This document shows positions 7,609 to 15,477 of a stretch of DNA of 19,663 bases, piece after piece. The notes beneath the pieces were generated by a model that did no database searches, was not told where the DNA came from, and worked only from the letters and a program-made list of their open reading frames with translations. Made by a program: the position numbers and the translations under genes. Position 1 is the stretch's first letter. Every line of letters begins with the position of its first letter. Origin of the DNA: CAYWIT01 sp964458415 (GTDB lineage: Bacteria > Pseudomonadota > Alphaproteobacteria > Micavibrionales > UBA2020); assembly GCA_964458415.1 (NCBI GenBank), contig CAYWIT010000028.1, positions 1 through 19,663 on the forward strand, in the 5' to 3' direction.

Positions 7609-8133
7609 TTACAGCTTTCGCAAGGCATCATGCTCATAGGCGCAGGTGATGTCACCGCCGCGCAGGGCTTCCGGAATATCAAAAGTGCGTTTGATCCCCA
7701 TAACAAGGTCATCTTCCAGCGCGTAAATGCTGGCGCAGGGGATCCGTTCATCCGGAGCGGCATTGGTGACATAGGGACAGAAAATCATTTTTTGCCCCGG
7801 GGCGTCAAAATAGGCGATGAGAGAGGTTTTTCCGCCGCCGCGCTGGGCACGCAGGGGGATGTCCACGCGGTTTGCGCCGGAAAGGGTAAATTCCGTCCGG
7901 GAAAAGTCATTCCAGCCTGTGCTAAAACGGGCGCTTCCATTGGCAATCGCGCAGACCAGCGGTTTGCTTTCTTTTTCTGTCGCGGGGGCGGCGGCCAGTG
8001 CGGCGACTTCCGGGGAGAGCGGCTTGAAATTCCCCCCGGCGGAATTCAATTCCGGTATCGTGCTACAGGCCGCCAGAGTCAAAACAGCCAGCACTGTTAT
8101 AAAAAAACGTCCTTGTTTTGCCGGAGTGTTCAT
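7609..8133 (-). CDS. Small lipoprotein of unknown function (174 aa)
   Basis: The chosen ATG at 8133 puts a proper lipoprotein signal at the N-terminus: basic segment, hydrophobic core, and lipobox LAAC at residues 20-23. Upstream extension in the same frame would bury that signal, so the longer reading is rejected. Ser at +2 favours outer-membrane sorting. The mature part of about 150 residues has several Cys residues (LVCAIANG, IFCPYV, IPCASIYAL, ITCAYEH) that could form disulfides in the periplasm. No known domain was recognised. It is divergent from the M50 protease gene (77-base gap) and convergent with the usg-like gene. Confidence 0.75.
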   Translation of the reverse strand: MNTPAKQGRFFITVLAVLTLAACSTIPELNSAGGNFKPLSPEVAALAAAPATEKESKPLVCAIANGSARFSTGWNDFSRTEFTLSGANRVDIPLRAQRGGGKTSLIAYFDAPGQKMIFCPYVTNAAPDERIPCASIYALEDDLVMGIKRTFDIPEALRGGDITCAYEHDALRKL

Positions 8134-8210
8134 CGTCTGTTTCTTTTCATCTTCAGGTTCTGTACAATGGGCAAAAGGAATTCCTTCCTCAACAATGTAA
8201 AGAGTATCCC

Positions 8211-9374
8211 GTGTTTTACAAACGTGCAACCCTGTTCCACTTTTTCGGTTTTAAGGTTCAGGCCGATGCCAGCTGGCTTTTCCTTTCGGTATTGATCAGC
8301 TGGATGCTGTCGAGCAGCATCTTTCCGCAAATGTATCCCGGCCATGATCAGGACATTTACCAGCTGATGGGGGTGGCGACACTGGCGGGGCTGATCTTCT
8401 CGATTATCGCCCACGAAGTCGCGCATGCGGTCATTGCCGAATACTATCATATGCCGATCGAGAGCATTACGCTTTTTGTCTTTGGCGGCGTGGCGGAAAT
8501 GCACGGCGAGCCGAGTCACCCGAAAGGGGAGTTTCTAATGGCCGTTGCCGGCCCCGTGATGAGCGGTCTGATGGGGCTGTTCTTCGCGGCCTCCGCGATG
8601 TTTTATGCCGAACATATCGAGTCCGGCCCTGTTGCCGAGGTTCTGGGTTATCTGGGGCAGGTCAATTTCTTTCTTGCCGGCTTCAATCTGATACCGGCTT
8701 TTCCGCTTGACGGCGGGCGGGCGCTGCGTGCCGTTATCTGGTACATGAAAAACAATCTCGTGCTGGCGACACGGATCGCCTCGGAAGCGGGGGCCATTTT
8801 CGCCTATGGGCTGCTGGCTTGGGCCTGCTATAAAATTGTGATTCTGGATGATCTGGTTTCCGGGATCTGGATCGGGTTATTGGGATTTTTCATGCATGGC
8901 TCGGGCGCCTATGCCGTCCGGCAGGTGGAAAGCCGGTCTTTGCTGGGACAGGAAAACGTTTCACGGTTCCTGCAGGCGCAGGTCGTGACGGTTTCTCCCG
9001 ACCTGACGATTACCGATCTGGTGGATAACTACGTTTACAAACATTATCAGCGGATATTTCCTGTTGTTGACAGGGATATTCTGGTGGGGGTGGTTTTTCT
9101 GCAGGATGTCCTTTCTCTCGACAGGCATAAATGGCCGTGGCTGCATGTGTCCAGCGTGATGGCGCCGCTGAATGCCAATATCGTCGTTGCTCCGGAAACC
9201 AGCGCGGCCGATGCGCTGGAGCTGATGCAACGGCAGCAAAGCGAGAGCCTGATGGTGGCCAAAGAGCGCAAATTCATCGGGATTGTCGCTTTTCGCGATC
9301 TGGCGGCCTATCTTGCCGTTTCCATGCGGGTCGATCATAACCGTCCCGTCAGCGCGGGCCGCCGCGGCCGCTGA
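8211..9374 (+). CDS. Site-2 protease family (M50) membrane metalloprotease with CBS domains
   Basis: An intramembrane zinc protease of the S2P/M50 family with a C-terminal CBS pair. A GTG start at 8211 is preferred: AAAGAG lies six bases before it, it gives the usual short N-terminus (FYKRATLFHFFGF), and it avoids overlap with the divergent lipoprotein. The frame is open back to a TTG at 8118. From the GTG the protein has 387 residues. Zinc ligands are HEVAH at 68-72 and the Asp of NLIPAFPLDGGR at 159-170, both in or beside membrane helices. Roughly six hydrophobic segments occupy residues 20-245. Residues about 255-375 form two CBS motifs (VVTVSPDLTITDLVDNYV; IVVAPETSAADALELMQ), which often sense adenine nucleotides. 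The substrate is unknown; family members cut membrane-bound regulators. The gene ends six bases from the convergent ankyrin gene. Confidence 0.92.
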   Translation: MFYKRATLFHFFGFKVQADASWLFLSVLISWMLSSSIFPQMYPGHDQDIYQLMGVATLAGLIFSIIAHEVAHAVIAEYYHMPIESITLFVFGGVAEMHGEPSHPKGEFLMAVAGPVMSGLMGLFFAASAMFYAEHIESGPVAEVLGYLGQVNFFLAGFNLIPAFPLDGGRALRAVIWYMKNNLVLATRIASEAGAIFAYGLLAWACYKIVILDDLVSGIWIGLLGFFMHGSGAYAVRQVESRSLLGQENVSRFLQAQVVTVSPDLTITDLVDNYVYKHYQRIFPVVDRDILVGVVFLQDVLSLDRHKWPWLHVSSVMAPLNANIVVAPETSAADALELMQRQQSESLMVAKERKFIGIVAFRDLAAYLAVSMRVDHNRPVSAGRRGR

Positions 9375-9380
9375 TTTGAA

Positions 9381-9944
9381 TCAGGGCAAGGGGGGCGGTG
9401 GTACGTCCTTGTGGAGCCGTTGATGGCGGTTCACGAATTTTTCCGGCAGGGAAAAAAGCGCGGGTCTGGCGTCATGGGCGAGAAGCGCGTGAATAGCGTC
9501 CTCGCATTCGGCCAGCTTTCCTGCTGCCTTGTTAAAAGCCCAAGGAAGGCGCAGCTTGCGCGATTCCTGCTTGGCGAGAGCCGTTTCAAAATAAGCATGG
9601 CTTAAAAGAGCGCAGTCAAGCGGCGTTTGGCCCGCGCTGTTCCTGGCGTTGGCATCGGCGCCCTGTTTCAACAGCAGGGTGACGATTTTGGCGCGCCCCT
9701 GCAGGGCCGCGACATGCAGCGGCGTCGATTCCACGGGGTAGGGAATTTCCAGCACAATTTCCGATGCCCGCGAACGGGGCTGGGTACGGAAGTGAACATC
9801 GGCCCCTTGTTCCAGCATGGCCATGACCAGCCCTGTTTCCCCTTTTTCAATGGCGCGGAGAAATTTGTTGGTGCCGTGGTAATTGGCGCCGTTGATTTCC
9901 TGCATCCGTTCCTGTGTTCTTTTCTGCTTTGACTCGCCGCTCAT
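9381..9944 (-). CDS. Ankyrin-repeat protein (187 aa)
   Basis: A 187-residue cytoplasmic-looking protein, no signal peptide, with a very polar N-terminus (SGESKQKRTQERMQE). Ankyrin units: NKFLRAIEKGETGLVMAMLE (about 26-45) plus QGADV; TPLHVAALQGRAKIVTLLLK (about 74-93) plus QGADANARN; and QTPLDCALLSH (about 107-117), interrupted by a 30-residue helical insertion before AIHALLAHDARP. The tail ends in a proline run. The ATG follows AGGAG at about ten bases. It is convergent with the M50 protease gene and divergent from the YfgM-bamB-der block. Protein interaction is the likely role; no partner can be named. Confidence 0.85.
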   Translation of the reverse strand: MSGESKQKRTQERMQEINGANYHGTNKFLRAIEKGETGLVMAMLEQGADVHFRTQPRSRASEIVLEIPYPVESTPLHVAALQGRAKIVTLLLKQGADANARNSAGQTPLDCALLSHAYFETALAKQESRKLRLPWAFNKAAGKLAECEDAIHALLAHDARPALFSLPEKFVNRHQRLHKDVPPPPLP

Positions 9945-10149
9945 GGCGTTTTGACTCCTGGGTCTTCTGAGACTGTTTTAATTATGTCTTTTTCCTAACA
10001 TTTATGGGGGCAGACGTCAACCGTCCTTATGTCAATTATGGGCGGAAAAGCGGCGGGTGTGGGTTTTCCTTGACCGCCACGCCCCTATTGCAGATTATGT
10101 CCTTGATTCTCTACGCATATGCAGTTTTTCAATTTGTGGACAAAGAGCC

Positions 10150-10797
10150 ATGGCAGATAACCTGATTGATGAAGTAAATGACGACCTTCGGCGGCAGAAA
10201 CTGGAGCAGTTCTGGCGGGAAAACGGCAGCTGGATTATTGCCGGAGCGGTTCTGGCGGTTCTGGCCACGGCGGCGCTGACTTTCTGGCGCGGCTATGAAT
10301 ACCGGCGCGATCTGGCGGCCACGCAGGCGTTCAGCGCGGTTGTCAAAAGCGCGGATGCGATGAAGATTGCGGCCTTTGCCGAAGAAACGGACAGAAAACA
10401 TGCGCTGCAGGCAAGATTTGCGGCGGCGGCTTTGCATGTGACCCGCGATGAAAATGATGCCGCAGTATTGATTTACGACAAGATCGCGAAAACACGGGGG
10501 ATTGACCGGGATTACCGCGATCTGGCGCGTCTTTTTGCAATCAGTTTGCGGCTGGATCATGCTGCGCCGGAAACATTGCGCAAAGAGCTTGAGCACCTGA
10601 CTGGCGAGAAAAGCATCTGGCGCTTTCCCGCGCTGGAGCTGAAGGCTTTGCTGGCCGCCCGTGAGGGCAATAAAAAAGAGGCGGCGGAGATTCTGATGCG
10701 GATTTCCGGCAGCCCGGAGGCGCCGCAGGATGTCCGGACGCGGGCCTTTACGTTGCACGAGCTGTATATGGCGGATCTGGCCGCTGCCGGAAAATAA
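10150..10797 (+). CDS. YfgM-like TPR protein, membrane-anchored periplasmic
   Basis: The ATG at 10150 (AAAGAG upstream) gives 215 residues; the frame is open further upstream, but that part has no coding character. The layout is typical of the TPR_21/YfgM family: a short cytoplasmic N-terminus (MADNLIDEVNDDLRRQKLEQ), one transmembrane helix at about 27-46, and a helical TPR-like periplasmic domain. In E. coli, YfgM is an ancillary SecYEG-associated factor linked to periplasmic chaperones, and yfgM-bamB-der is a conserved gene order, which is also seen here. bamB starts 20 bases downstream. The family assignment rests on architecture and gene order as well as sequence pattern. Confidence 0.8.
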   Translation: MADNLIDEVNDDLRRQKLEQFWRENGSWIIAGAVLAVLATAALTFWRGYEYRRDLAATQAFSAVVKSADAMKIAAFAEETDRKHALQARFAAAALHVTRDENDAAVLIYDKIAKTRGIDRDYRDLARLFAISLRLDHAAPETLRKELEHLTGEKSIWRFPALELKALLAAREGNKKEAAEILMRISGSPEAPQDVRTRAFTLHELYMADLAAAGK

Positions 10798-10817
10798 GGT
10801 GGATAAGGGGTTTTGAT

Positions 10818-12152
10818 ATGCGGTTGCTGATGAACAAACGGCTCTCACTCGTCGTCCTCGCCGTCCTGCTGTTATCCGGGTGTGCCGACAGCGGCCTGTT
10901 TTCCGATGAGGATAAGGCGCCGCTGGAAGGGGAACGCATTTCCGTGCTGCAGCTGCAACGGGAGCTGGTGCCGGATCCGGCGCTGGAGAACAGCCCTGTC
11001 GCGCTGCCCGAAGTCTGGGCAAATCAGTACTGGCCGCAAGTCGGCGGCTATCCCAGTCATGCGATGGGCCATCTGGCCTTGGGGGCAAAGCTGCAGGAGG
11101 CCTGGCAGGTTTCAATCGGCTCCGGCGGCGATCGGCGGACGCCTCTGACGACGGCACCGGTTGTGGCGGAATCCGCTGTTTTTACGCTCGACACCAAGGG
11201 TATCGTTTCTGCGTTTGATATCGCCACCGGTGCGCGCAAGTGGAAGCAATCTGTCGTGCCGCGCGGGGAGGAAGATTCCGGCGCGGTTGGTGGCGGGATC
11301 GCCTGGTCCTCCGGCAAGCTCTTTGTGACCGGCGGTTATAAATACATCTCGGCGCTTAACCCCGATAACGGGGCTTTGGTCTGGAAGGCGGAAATTCAGG
11401 CGCCCGCCCGCGCGGCGCCAACGGTGATGGATGACAGGGTTTATCTGATCACGCTGGACAGCCGTTTGCTGGTTTTGTCGGCGGCGGACGGGTCGTTGCT
11501 CTGGACGCGGGAAGGCGTCGGCGAAACGACAAATCTTCTGGGGTCGGCTGCCCCGGCGGTGGATTCGAGCCTTGTGGTGATGCCGATGTCCTCGGGGGAA
11601 ATTTATGGCTTGCGGCCTGAAAACGGCCAGACGGTCTGGCAGGACAATCTTTCCGCCGTGCGGCGGGTGGGGGCGATGTCGTCAATCGCCGATATCCGTG
11701 CCCTGCCGGTGATCGACCAGAATGTTGTTTATGCCGTTGGATACAGCGGACGCATGGTCGCGATTGATCCTGTTTCCGGACGCCGGTACTGGCAACGGGA
11801 ACTGGGGAGCGCTGAAACGCCCTGGGCTGCCGGAGATGTTGTTTTTGTGATGAGCACGGAGCAGCAGCTGACGGCGCTGACAAGGCAGGGCGGCGCGGCG
11901 CATTGGGTTGTGCAGCTGCCGCGGTTTGAGGACGGAAACAAGGAAAAACCGACGGTCTGGTCAGGCCCTGTGCTGGCAGGGGGGCGTCTGTTCACCGTCA
12001 GCAGCGCTGGCGAAATGCTGGAAATCGCGGCGCAGGACGGAAAGATTCTGAGAAAATATAAACTGGGCCATGGCGCAACGCGTTCTCCGGTCGTGGCGAA
12101 TGGAACACTTCTTGTCCTGACCGAAGACGGAAAGCTGATGGCCTGGCGCTAG
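10818..12152 (+). CDS. bamB: Outer-membrane assembly lipoprotein BamB
   Basis: A 444-residue lipoprotein with lipobox LLSGC (Cys22) after a basic, hydrophobic leader. An alternative ATG four codons downstream would also retain it. The rest is a PQQ-like beta-propeller of repeated Trp-containing blades (ARKWKQSVVPRGEEDSGAVG, GALVWKAEIQAPARAAPTV, GSLLWTREGVGETTNLLGSA, GQTVWQDNLSAV, GRRYWQRELGSAETPW). BamB is the scaffold subunit of the BAM complex that inserts beta-barrel proteins into the outer membrane. The product is about 50 residues longer than the E. coli protein, mostly in the N-terminal linker (about 23-75). The first ATG has AAGGGG upstream. It is the middle gene of the TPR-bamB-der set. 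Its stop codon TAG abuts the palindrome at 12154-12196. Confidence 0.93.
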   Translation: MRLLMNKRLSLVVLAVLLLSGCADSGLFSDEDKAPLEGERISVLQLQRELVPDPALENSPVALPEVWANQYWPQVGGYPSHAMGHLALGAKLQEAWQVSIGSGGDRRTPLTTAPVVAESAVFTLDTKGIVSAFDIATGARKWKQSVVPRGEEDSGAVGGGIAWSSGKLFVTGGYKYISALNPDNGALVWKAEIQAPARAAPTVMDDRVYLITLDSRLLVLSAADGSLLWTREGVGETTNLLGSAAPAVDSSLVVMPMSSGEIYGLRPENGQTVWQDNLSAVRRVGAMSSIADIRALPVIDQNVVYAVGYSGRMVAIDPVSGRRYWQRELGSAETPWAAGDVVFVMSTEQQLTALTRQGGAAHWVVQLPRFEDGNKEKPTVWSGPVLAGGRLFTVSSAGEMLEIAAQDGKILRKYKLGHGATRSPVVANGTLLVLTEDGKLMAWR

Positions 12153-12153
12153 A

Positions 12154-12196
12154 GCATTTTCCGGCGAAGTGGATTCCGGTTCGCCTTAGAAAATGC
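12154..12196. repeat. Long intergenic palindrome at the bamB stop codon
   Basis: GCATTTTC (12154-12161) pairs with GAAAATGC (12189-12196), and inside it GGCGAA (12163-12168) pairs with TTCGCC (12180-12185), leaving a loop GTGGATTCCGG. The pattern (GAGCATTTTCCGGCGAAGTG...) resembles a dispersed intergenic palindrome known from alphaproteobacterial genomes. It begins immediately after the bamB stop and lies in the 77-base gap before der. It may be a mobile repeat, a transcript stabiliser or an attenuator. This is the only copy in the window. Confidence 0.75.
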
Positions 12197-12229
12197 GAGA
12201 AGATAAATAACCTTGGAAAGAATGCTTAA

Positions 12230-13654
12230 ATGACTTTTACCGTCGCTATTGTCGGGCGCCCGAATGTCGGAAAATCCACTTTGTTCAACCGGCTGGCTGG
12301 AAAGAAGCTGGCGCTGGTGCATGACACGCCGGGGCTGACGCGTGACTGGCGCGCCGCCGAGGCCTCGCTGATGGGGCTTAACTTCCGCGTCATCGATACG
12401 GCAGGGCTGGAGGAAAGTTTCGATACTTCGATCGAGGGCCGGATGCGCAAGCAGACGGAGCGCGCGCTGGCCGAAGCGGACATGGCCTTGCTGGTGGTGG
12501 ATGTACGGACCGGCATTACGCCGATGGACCGGCATTTTGCCGATTGGCTTCGCAAGCAGGGCATTCCGGCGGCGTTGATCGTCAACAAGTGCGAGAGCCG
12601 CAAGGCGATGGAGGGGCTTTACGAGGCCTATGAACTGGGGCTGGGCGAGCCTGTGCCGATTTCCGCCGAGCATGGCGAAGGCATGGAGGATCTTTATGCC
12701 CTGTTGCGTCCGCATGTCGATGCGGCAACGCCATCCGTCGAAGATGCGGTTGTTGAAGAGAATATCGAGAAGTATTTCGAGAAATATGCTGAAGGCGCCG
12801 GGATCGGTTTCGGGGATGAGGATATCAACGAAGCGGCGGAGGAGGAACATCCGATCAAGATCGCCATTGCCGGACGTCCGAATGTCGGCAAATCGACCTT
12901 GCTTAATGCTCTGTTGGGGGAAGAGCGGTCGATGACGGGGCCGGAAGCGGGAATTACCCGCGATGCCGTGCATGTGGACTGGGAGTTCCATGGCCGGAAA
13001 TTGCGGCTGGTCGATACGGCGGGTCTGCGCCGCCGTGCCAAGGTGATTACGACCATCGAAAAAATGTCGGTGGAAGACAGCATGCGCGCGATCCGGCTGG
13101 CGCAGGTGGTTGTTTTTGTGATTGATGCGGCGCAACTGTTCGAGCATCAGGACCTGACGATTGCCAGCCATATTATCGAGGAAGGTCGCGCTCTTGTTAT
13201 TGCGGTGAACAAGTGGGATACCGTGCCGAACAAGGAGGAGGTTCTCGACGAGCTGAAACACCAGATGGAGAAATCCCTGCCGCAAATCCGTGACGTGCCG
13301 CTGGTGACAATTTCGGCGCTGAACGGGCAGCGGCTGGACCGTTTGATGCAATCTGTGCTCGATGTCTACAAACTTTGGAACAAGCGGGTGCCGACTGGAA
13401 AGCTGAATCGCTGGCTGGAGAGCATGGAATCACAAAATCCGCCGCCTCTGGTGGGAGGGCGGCCGAACCGTATGCGCTACATGACGCAGATCAAAGTGCG
13501 GCCGCCGACTTTCGCGCTCTGGGTTTCCCGTGCGGCGGATTACCCCGAGACACACAAGCGGTATCTGATCAATGCGCTGCGGCGCGATTTCGAGATGCCC
13601 GCCACGCCGATCCGTTTTATTGTGAAATCCAGCAAAAATCCTTATGCGGACTGA
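12230..13654 (+). CDS. der: Ribosome-biogenesis GTPase Der (EngA)
   Basis: A 474-residue tandem GTPase needed for 50S subunit maturation in the cytoplasm. The two P-loops are identical, GRPNVGKST at 9-17 and 215-223. The G3 motifs are DTAGLEE and DTAGLRR. G4 is NKWD in the second domain but NKCE in the first, where Glu replaces the usual Asp; similar variants are common in alphaproteobacterial Der as remembered. An acidic linker (about 165-205) separates the domains, and the C-terminal KH-like domain includes KVRPPTFALWVSR. The ATG has GGAAAG upstream. The stop overlaps the convergent ankyrin gene by 13 bases. Confidence 0.97.
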   Translation: MTFTVAIVGRPNVGKSTLFNRLAGKKLALVHDTPGLTRDWRAAEASLMGLNFRVIDTAGLEESFDTSIEGRMRKQTERALAEADMALLVVDVRTGITPMDRHFADWLRKQGIPAALIVNKCESRKAMEGLYEAYELGLGEPVPISAEHGEGMEDLYALLRPHVDAATPSVEDAVVEENIEKYFEKYAEGAGIGFGDEDINEAAEEEHPIKIAIAGRPNVGKSTLLNALLGEERSMTGPEAGITRDAVHVDWEFHGRKLRLVDTAGLRRRAKVITTIEKMSVEDSMRAIRLAQVVVFVIDAAQLFEHQDLTIASHIIEEGRALVIAVNKWDTVPNKEEVLDELKHQMEKSLPQIRDVPLVTISALNGQRLDRLMQSVLDVYKLWNKRVPTGKLNRWLESMESQNPPPLVGGRPNRMRYMTQIKVRPPTFALWVSRAADYPETHKRYLINALRRDFEMPATPIRFIVKSSKNPYAD

Positions 13655-14442
13655 CTGGGGGCCGGCTGGTTGTCTTTTTCCGGTTTGTGGGTGTATTGCA
13701 AAGGCTTCAGGATCTTGATCTTTCCGGCTTTGGCGAAGTCGTCGGAAAATTTTTTGTTCAGCGCGCTGAAAAGGCCGGCGCGGTCTTCATCGGAAAGTTT
13801 TTCTATTTCGGCCACGAGTGCTGGAACCGCGGAAGGCGGTGCCGCCTGCTGTGTTTGTGGCACTGAAGCAGGAGCGCCACCGGCACTGTGCTTTTTCTGG
13901 GCCTCTTCCAGAAGCTTGATAATGTCGGGGTAATTTTTATCGCGTGCATCTTGCAGGATATCAATGGAGTGGGCATGGCCGTAGGATGTATATTGATATT
14001 GCAAGGGAGCCCCCGCCTCAAGGAGCTGCCGGACAATCGGTGTGTTTCCGTTCCAGACTGCCTGACGCAGGGGGCTGACATGGTCGTAAATGACAGTCAG
14101 ATCGGCTTTTGCCTCCAGAAGCAGCGCAACCATTTTTGGGTTTTTTGTTTTTATCGCTGCAGGCAAGGGGGAGAAATAGCTACGGCTGCCGTTCGGATCT
14201 GCTTTCAGGGCGAGCAATGTTTTCAGCGATCTTTCCGCATAATTGACAACGGCATAATAAACTGAATCGTTCCTATCCGGCGAAATGCCGGCGGCGACAG
14301 CCTTGTGGATAACTCCCGGCCAGTCGTTTTTGACGGCTTTCTCGAACCTCTCCCCCCAGACTTTGGAGGTGGGCGGCGTTATGGCGTCGTTAATTGCATA
14401 TTTGACATGTACAAACGGTTCAAGAAGCGCTTTCAGTTTCAT
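13642..14442 (-). CDS. Ankyrin-repeat protein with extra C-terminal helical region (266 aa)
   Basis: A 266-residue protein without a signal peptide. Residues about 30-165 hold four degenerate ankyrin units, best seen in SPLPAAIKTKNPKMVALLLE, SPLRQAVWNGNTPIVRQLLE plus AGAPL, and a last unit (HSIDILQDARDKNYPDIIKL). A Pro/Ala/Gln linker (about 175-200) leads to a charged helical segment (VAEIEKLSDEDRAGLFSALN) and a Lys/Pro-rich tail. No enzymatic motif. The start is supported by AAGG about ten bases upstream and by a near-consensus promoter at 14472-14500. The 3' end overlaps der by 13 bases on the opposite strand. Function unknown. Confidence 0.85.
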   Translation of the reverse strand: MKLKALLEPFVHVKYAINDAITPPTSKVWGERFEKAVKNDWPGVIHKAVAAGISPDRNDSVYYAVVNYAERSLKTLLALKADPNGSRSYFSPLPAAIKTKNPKMVALLLEAKADLTVIYDHVSPLRQAVWNGNTPIVRQLLEAGAPLQYQYTSYGHAHSIDILQDARDKNYPDIIKLLEEAQKKHSAGGAPASVPQTQQAAPPSAVPALVAEIEKLSDEDRAGLFSALNKKFSDDFAKAGKIKILKPLQYTHKPEKDNQPAPSQSA

Positions 14443-14471
14443 AGAGATAGCCCTTGCAGAGTTATAGGTTA

Positions 14472-14500
14472 ACTATACCAATACATAATAATTATGTCAA
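14472..14500 (-). promoter_or_regulatory. Near-consensus sigma-70 promoter for the ankyrin gene at 14442
   Basis: On the minus strand TTGACA (14495-14500), exactly 17 bases, then TATAGT (14472-14477). Transcription should start near 14465, giving a leader of about 23 bases. It is the best vegetative promoter in the window and makes the ankyrin gene independent of the CDF transporter gene that ends at 14516. Confidence 0.8.
14483..14497. promoter_or_regulatory. Perfect palindrome inside the promoter spacer, possible operator
   Basis: ACATAAT-A-ATTATGT is a perfect seven-base inverted repeat with one central base. It lies in the spacer and covers the last three bases of the -35 box of the promoter at 14472-14500. 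That position suits a repressor site. Being AT-rich, it could also arise by chance, and the binding factor is unknown. Confidence 0.45.
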
Positions 14501-14515
14501 TAATTTTTTACTATC

Positions 14516-15469
14516 TTATTGATTTTTGTTGCTTATTTTATGATCAAGCCGGTGATCGTCCAGTCCGGCAGGTTCCTGGTGGATCAGCACCTCGGATTTC
14601 GGGAAGGCCTCGTAAAGGATTTTTTCGATCTCCTCGGTGACGTCATGGGCGCGGTCAAGCGTCATGCTGCCGTCAAGTTCCAGATGAAACTCGATAAAAA
14701 TCCGCTCGCCGGTATTGCGCGTGCGCAGGTCATGCACAGCGGCTGCGGCGGGATGCGCGGTGACCAGCGTCATGATTTTCTGGCGCTCTTCATCGCTGAT
14801 TTCCTTGTCGAGCAGAATGCCGAAGGATTCCACGCTGATGGCGCGTGCGCCGTAAAGCAGGGCCGCCGAGATGATAACGGCCATCAGCGGATCAAAATAG
14901 GGCCAGGAACTATAGCGGCTCAGGACCAGCGCTGCGAAAACGCTGAGATTCATCAGCAAGTCTCCCTTGTAGTGCAGGTGATCGGCGCTGATGGCAACCG
15001 AGCTGGTTTTGCGGATAACGTATTGTTGGAAAGCGATCAGGAACCCCGTCAGGACGATGGAGAGCACCATTACGGCGATACCGATATCGACGCGTTCGAC
15101 GGGTTGCGGGTCGATAAAACGGCGCACGGCCTCGAAACAAAGAAAGGCGGAAGAGCCAAAGATGAAAACCGCCTGCCCCAGCGCCGCGAGAGCCTCGATC
15201 TTGCCGTGGCCGAAACGGTGTTCTTCATCGGCAGGGGTGGCGGCGTGGATGACGCTCAGCATGGTGACAAGGGAAGCCAGCGCGTCAAAGGTCGAATCCA
15301 TCAGGGAGGACAGCAGGCTGACCGAATCCGTCAGGAGAAAGGCGATGAATTTTGTCGCAATCAGGATGGTGGCGACAGACAGGCTGGCGACGGTCGCCCA
15401 GCGCTTGAGCTTCTGGGTCTTGCCGTTTTCCGGGTTCTTGTCGTGCAGATAGGGGTTGGCGATGCTCAT
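14516..15469 (-). CDS. Cation diffusion facilitator (CDF) metal efflux transporter, FieF-like
   Basis: A 317-residue proton-coupled exporter of divalent metals (Zn, Fe or similar) in the inner membrane. Five or six hydrophobic helices span residues about 25-215. The transport-site ligands of FieF-type proteins are all present: DSTFD (Asp58, Asp62) in helix 2 and HYKGD (His166, Asp170) in helix 5. HRFGHGKIEALA (about 84-95) is the typical loop after helix 2. The C-terminal domain includes IFIEFHLELDGSMTLDRAHD, the CDF dimerisation domain. AGGA lies seven bases before the ATG. It is the last gene of the radA-cvpA-SDR run, eight bases after the SDR gene. The D/D/H/D set suggests Fe/Zn, but the metal cannot be fixed from sequence. 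Confidence 0.93.
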   Translation of the reverse strand: MSIANPYLHDKNPENGKTQKLKRWATVASLSVATILIATKFIAFLLTDSVSLLSSLMDSTFDALASLVTMLSVIHAATPADEEHRFGHGKIEALAALGQAVFIFGSSAFLCFEAVRRFIDPQPVERVDIGIAVMVLSIVLTGFLIAFQQYVIRKTSSVAISADHLHYKGDLLMNLSVFAALVLSRYSSWPYFDPLMAVIISAALLYGARAISVESFGILLDKEISDEERQKIMTLVTAHPAAAAVHDLRTRNTGERIFIEFHLELDGSMTLDRAHDVTEEIEKILYEAFPKSEVLIHQEPAGLDDHRLDHKISNKNQ

Positions 15470-15477
15470 GACACGTC

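Noticed and set aside
8118..8210. N-terminal extension of the M50 protease to a TTG at 8118
   Set aside because: It would overlap the divergent lipoprotein start and add residues unlike the family; the GTG at 8211 has a ribosome site and a normal N-terminus.
8134..8229. N-terminal extension of the lipoprotein
   Set aside because: It would place a polar 32-residue stretch before the lipoprotein signal and stop it working.
10057..10149. N-terminal extension of the YfgM-like protein
   Set aside because: YfgM-like proteins start shortly before the membrane helix; the ATG at 10150 fits and has AAAGAG upstream.
12149..13351. A 400-codon minus-strand open frame opposite der
   Set aside because: It is a shadow of der, which has complete GTPase motifs; the antisense product is low in recognisable structure and rich in His, Arg and Gln.
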